This document shows positions 60,660-64,000 of a DNA stretch of 64,000 bases, piece by piece. Positions within the stretch are counted from its first letter, which is position 1. Every line of letters begins with the position of its first letter. The stretch lies in contig JBBDHG010000110.1 in the NCBI GenBank assembly GCA_037951165.1, forward strand, positions 267,501 to 331,500, read 5' to 3'. The stretch comes from Lophius americanus (taxonomy: Eukaryota; Chordata; Actinopteri; Lophiiformes; Lophiidae). A program made the position numbers and the translations under genes. Below the pieces are notes generated by a model. That model did no database searches, had not been told where the DNA came from, and worked only from the letters and a program-made list of their open reading frames with translations.

Positions 60660-61400
60660 CACTAACAAAATATCCCCGACAAAAATCAGGATATTATGGA
60701 TTTGTCATCGCCACCACCATAGATCCTTCGTGGTAAGGCGAAAACTCAAAAACTATTTCATTGATCATTTTCAAATTTCATAAAAACATAGACTTTAGTG
60801 AGAGGAAAGACTGTATTGATTTGGGGAAAGGTCAGTTGTATATTTCCGCCACCAGCGGGGAGCTTAATCTCCAAACGTTTGCGGGAAATAATTTCTCAAC
60901 CACTGGTTCGATTTAGCCCAGATTTGGTGCTTATATAAATTGACTTGAGGAGATCTATTTTGTATATATGATAGTTTACACAACTATCATATATACTATA
61001 CTTTACAGAAAACACATAGTTTTCATCATAACTTCTTATCCATTCGTCAAATTTAGTCCATATCATAGCCTAGTGGAGATCTCACCTGTCTTGCTTACTT
61101 GAATTTTTCATATTTCACATATAGATTTTTTTAAATTATATTATTATTACATATTACGTTTCATTTTGTTTTAGAAACGTAGTATTTTGACCGTTACTTC
61201 CCAAAAGTATGTCCAAATCGGATCACTTAAATCCACATAGGGATATCTTTTTTTGCATTTAAATTATTTCACTAAAAAGTTCAAACTTGACTTATTAGGG
61301 AAAGATTTTTGTGTAAAACAAATTTTATCGTCCGTAACCTAGCAACCATAAGTTCCTTTGTGTCTAAATTTAGCTCATATGAACCGACAGGAAATCGGTC
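60660..61400 (+). repeat. Dispersed AT-rich repeat R2, copy 5 (long)
   Basis: It has ccaccatagatccttcgtgg, aactatttcattgatcattt, gactgtattgatttggggaa, ccgccaccagcggggagctt and further cycles down to tttagctcatatgaaccgac. The preceding 59.7-kb copy is separated from it by unrelated sequence with a CTA repeat. Confidence 0.75.
60962..60996. repeat. Perfect inverted repeat, 15-bp arms, 5-nt loop
   Basis: Arms gtatatatgatagtt and aactatcatatatac around tacac, inside R2 copy 5. Confidence 0.95.
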
Positions 61401-61479
61401 TTGTTTTATTGCTGAGCTCAGAAGAAGCAGTTTGTCTTCATTATTTACACTATGAAGATAATCTTCATTATTTACACTA

Positions 61480-61514
61480 TTAGTCACTATGGGATCTTAT
61501 CCCATAGTGACTAA
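61480..61514. repeat. Perfect inverted repeat, 16-bp arms, 3-nt loop
   Basis: Arms ttagtcactatgggat and atcccatagtgactaa around ctt. Immediately left is a direct repeat of cttcattatttacactat. Confidence 0.95.
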
Positions 61515-61806
61515 AGAGCATATTGCTGAATTCATAGAAATAGTAATGTTGCGTCGATATGTACTGTTTTGCTTTGACAGCGGATGAGATTGGGGGCTTT
61601 TCAGGGATATATCAGGGGAAGAAGAATCCTTCACCATTCCTACACCCCCACTCCTTTCACCATACCCTCTAAGAAGCAGTCTGAGAATTTGTGTAACTAG
61701 TATCCACCAGGGTCGAACGCTCTGTGCGTCCAGCGGCTTGAGTCACCGCTGTTTGTTCGTGGCTGCTGGTAAAAAGACATCAAACAGGGCGGGTGTTATT
61801 ACTTAC

Positions 61807-61893
61807 GCATCTGGCTCTGGCTCCTTTTCATTTGGGGACTTTTGCTGGGGCTGAAGGACATTATTTACCAGCTCAGTGATCCCACTAAACCAC
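61807..61893 (-). CDS. rims2: rims2 cassette-type exon (87 nt), SGITELVNN segment
   Basis: Internal coding exon of RIM2 encoding WFSGITELVNNVLQPQQK followed by SPNEKEPEPDA. The acceptor is gaacag and the donor is gtaagt. It starts and ends in phase 2 and is exactly 29 codons long, so like the 33-nt exon about 820 bp upstream it can be included or skipped without a frameshift. I recall a near-identical segment (SGITELVNNVLQPQQK) from RIM2 and not from RIM1, which is the main reason for choosing rims2. It lies in the linker between the Rab3-binding helix and the zinc finger; a hydrophobic stretch is followed by a Pro/Glu-rich tail. Whether it is constitutive or alternative in this species cannot be seen. 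Confidence 0.9.
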
Positions 61894-62711
61894 CTGTTCA
61901 AATAAGCAGAACGTGACTTGGAACATGGCAGCGAGTCATCATGGAGGGGAAAACAATCGTTCCTGAAAGGGGTCAGATTTTTAAGAGGTGCACAACAATA
62001 GCAGGGTCATTCGCTACAACCAGCGCAGAGAGAAGAGGAGGCTAGGACACGAGCAGAGCGATGATTAGTGGAACACTGACAACCAGACACAGTGTCAGAA
62101 GGATAGAAGAGGGAAAGATTGAAGAAGAGGAGAAAGAGTATACGGACAGGCGCACAGTCGAAGGAAGCAGGAAAGCTCTGCAGCCAATGGGAATGAGAGC
62201 TGCATCAACTGCTCAGCTGAGGGTATTCCAGCCCGGTCGAGCAGTAGGAGTCAAGATATCAGATTTGCTAGAATTGCATGTGAATTGAGTCGGAATGCGG
62301 CTAAAATACACCAGAGAGAGGCCGGTGCATGGAATCAATATTTGTAAGTGAATAACAAGGCGGCACAAGTCTATCAAGGATGGGATAAAAAAAAAGAGAA
62401 AAAGAAAAGGGCAGCCAATTAAAGACCAGCAAGAGAAGGGAAAGGGTTTCTCTATAACAGCTGGTTGAGAGGAAAGGCTGTTGTCACTGATGTCAGGGAA
62501 GCTGTGTGGTAATAATCTGCTCAATGTTAAATCATACAGAACTCAGAGGAAGTAAAATACTGCCGTTACCCACAGCTTTCCATGACATAAGTGACGCATA
62601 TTTTCTATTTCCTCCTATAAGAAGAGGAGAGAGCCACATGAAGCACACAGCACCGAGTGACAAGAAGAAGTGTCAAAGCCTAGAGCACTCTGGGTAATGC
62701 AGTTTACTTAC
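61894..62711 (-). other. rims2 intron between the 33-nt and 87-nt exons
   Basis: An 818-bp purine-rich intron with gtaagt at its 5' end and cag at its 3' end. The polypyrimidine tract before the 87-nt exon is weak (tgcttatttgaacag), which would suit regulated inclusion. Confidence 0.75.
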
Positions 62712-62744
62712 TGTGCCGGCTGAGGCTTTGGTTCTTCTTTGATC
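62712..62744 (-). CDS. rims2: rims2 microexon (33 nt), N-terminal linker
   Basis: Internal coding exon of RIM2, a presynaptic active-zone scaffold that links Rab3-bearing vesicles, Munc13 and calcium channels. It reads IKEEPKPQPAQ. On the minus strand it follows a tttag acceptor and precedes a gtaagt donor. It enters and leaves in phase 2 (first base completes a codon, last two bases CA start the next, completed to Gln by the following exon). Its length is a multiple of three, so skipping keeps the frame. From memory, mammalian RIM2 has a similar IKEE...Q segment just before the WF...SGITELVNN segment, between the Rab3-binding helix and the zinc finger. This is the alternatively spliced N-terminal region of RIMs. 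The preceding exon, with the start Met and the Rab3-binding helix, is not in the window. Confidence rests on the order and phase match with the next exon; alone it would be too short to call. Confidence 0.82.
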
Positions 62745-63395
62745 CTAAAACATAAAAAATAATAAAAAATGTGCGTGCACATCGTAGTGCTTACAGAACC
62801 CAAAGAGATGAGGAGTAGAGACAAATAAAGATGTGCATGACAGAAATAAAACTTCAACCATGATATGATTGAAATTCGGGATATTACTGATGAGGCTTGG
62901 AAGAACATGCCAATAATGAACGAAGCAGACGAGATGGAAAATAAAATATTAAAAAATGACTTAAAAGATGACTTAAAGGGAGTGACAGTAACCAACGTAA
63001 ACATAAAAATAACTGCTTCATGTGATCAACACCCTTCCTCTGTCATGGATTAAGATTTGGACAAAAAGAGGGTGGATCCAAAGTGTCAATCTACGTCCAT
63101 TCAGCACTTTTTACTGAGCACCAAGAGGTTTTTCAAAGAGAAATGTACTGATTCTTATATAAAGTGTATGTAAAAAAAGTATAGGAGGCTCTCCTGGTGT
63201 ATTTTATTTACGTGTGAATCTCGTACTTAACTGTGCCAGTTCTCTGGTATTAAAAAAAAGCCCAAGGCTGAAAATAAGAAATCAGGATTAGACCTCAGAT
63301 TTATATCTCAGCAGAGGAGGAGGGTTGACTCTCTGGACCTCTGGTAACTTTAGTTGAAGATCCCTTGACTATAAGCCTATGCTTCTTCAAGGGAC

Positions 63396-63418
63396 CTATA
63401 TATATATATATATATATA
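63396..63418. repeat. (TA)n short microsatellite
   Basis: About eleven TA units in the intron upstream of the rims2 33-nt exon. Confidence 0.9.
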
Positions 63419-63879
63419 AACGTTTTGTGTACAAATACTTTTTAATCAACCTCAGTGCGTACATTAAGTAAATTAAATTAAATTAAAAAGAAAAAAACTA
63501 AACTTAAAAATAGTTGATCTCAGTTAACTTAAAATAGTCTTAGGCAAGAACTAAGATCATTTACTTTCAGTGTCAGTGAGTAATCTGTGATTAAACACAA
63601 ACAATATGCCAATATTTGTTTTACATGAAAAAGGCCATAATATCATTATATTACGGAAACACTATGAAACAACACGATCAATGAGTTTACTCAGCAAGTC
63701 TTTGATACTACTGCATCAAATGTGATACAAATACTACAAAGTTATTGATATTCATCACAGTTTCTGTGGGACAGCAACATTTTTGCTGCAAAATATGATA
63801 TAATATGATATATGTATATACATTATAAATTAAATGTATTATTATTATTATTATTATATATACATATATCATATTCCCG

Positions 63880-63910
63880 CTAGTGGACATGTACATTATA
63901 TGTCCACTAG
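63880..63910. repeat. Inverted repeat, 11-bp arms
   Basis: Arms ctagtggacat and atgtccactag with a 9-nt loop, followed by ggggagct. The right arm resembles the cactagggggagct core of repeat R2. Confidence 0.9.
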
Positions 63911-64000
63911 GGGGAGCTGCATGCCAATACTATAACATTGGCTGCGGCATAAAACAATGTTTGTATTAAAATCTAGCATTTTAAGCAAGATAAAAAGATC

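Larger units (their letters stand above)
56486..61806 (-). other. rims2 intron between the 87-nt exon and the zinc-finger exon
   Basis: A 5.3-kb intron holding three copies or part-copies of the dispersed repeat with a cactaggggg core, a CTA-type microsatellite, two strong inverted repeats and a GC-richer stretch at 58620-59090. No convincing coding exon was found. Confidence 0.7.
62745..64000 (-). other. rims2 intron (3' part), upstream of the microexon
   Basis: AT-rich noncoding DNA between the long-form first exon (outside the window) and the 33-nt exon. It holds a TA run at 63396-63418, AT-rich low complexity near 63780-63870 and a short inverted repeat at 63880-63910. No coding exon was recognised. 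Confidence 0.7.

Noticed and set aside
39037..62744. Assignment to rims1 instead of rims2
   Set aside because: The SGITELVNNVLQPQQK exon and the MQFETLRQ alternative start are, as far as I recall, features of RIMS2; the zinc finger alone would not separate the two.

Overview
This is vertebrate nuclear DNA, most probably from a ray-finned (teleost) fish. It has small coding exons with GT-AG splice sites separated by multi-kilobase AT-rich introns. It also carries decayed Tc1-like transposons, RTE and L2-type LINE reverse transcriptase remnants, many short non-autonomous repeats of fish type, and abundant microsatellites. There are no prokaryotic features.

One protein-coding gene is recognisable, on the minus strand: rims2 (RIM2, the Rab3-interacting active-zone scaffold). 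I cannot tell the a and b paralogues apart. Transcription runs from high to low coordinates. The long-form first exon lies beyond 64000. Inside the window, in transcript order, are a 33-nt microexon (62744-62712), an 87-nt exon (61893-61807), the exon with most of the zinc finger (56485-56275), and the exon with the last CxxC pair and the SGAWF motif (39329-39037). About 9.8 kb further on is an alternative first coding exon (29193-29072) inside a CpG-rich island. It encodes the MQFETLRQ... start that I recall from short RIMS2 isoforms lacking the zinc finger. It ends in the same splice phase (2) as the 39-kb exon, so both can splice to one shared downstream exon. That exon (PDZ/C2 part of the protein) is not in the window and should lie left of position 1. 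So 1-29071 is intron of every form, and 29194-39036 is intron of the long form.

Layout. 1-29071: intron with several repeat families, a decayed Tc1 element holding a nested insertion (21.9-23.1 kb), a hAT-like piece with an internal duplication (24.9-25.6 kb), possible conserved noncoding sequence near 19.6-21.8 kb, and one unassigned exon-like stretch on the plus strand (14268-14432). 28560-29760: alternative promoter and first exon. 29.8-39 kb: LINE/Tc1 fragments and a 1.4-kb 21-bp minisatellite (34847-36290). 39.3-56.3 kb: a 17-kb intron splitting the zinc finger, with a second CpG-rich island (about 45.9-46.8 kb) that may be another promoter. 56-64 kb: the 5' exons with copies of a dispersed AT-rich repeat and two strong inverted repeats.

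The long form encoded from the right contributes the Rab3/Munc13-binding N-terminal region. The form starting at 29.2 kb skips it. The window is therefore mainly a view of how one synaptic gene produces different N-termini. I found no clear evidence of a new biological system. The best leads are the phase-matched alternative starts, the intronic CpG island, the unassigned exon-like stretch and the structured minisatellite. Family identifications rest on pattern recognition from memory; no database search was run.
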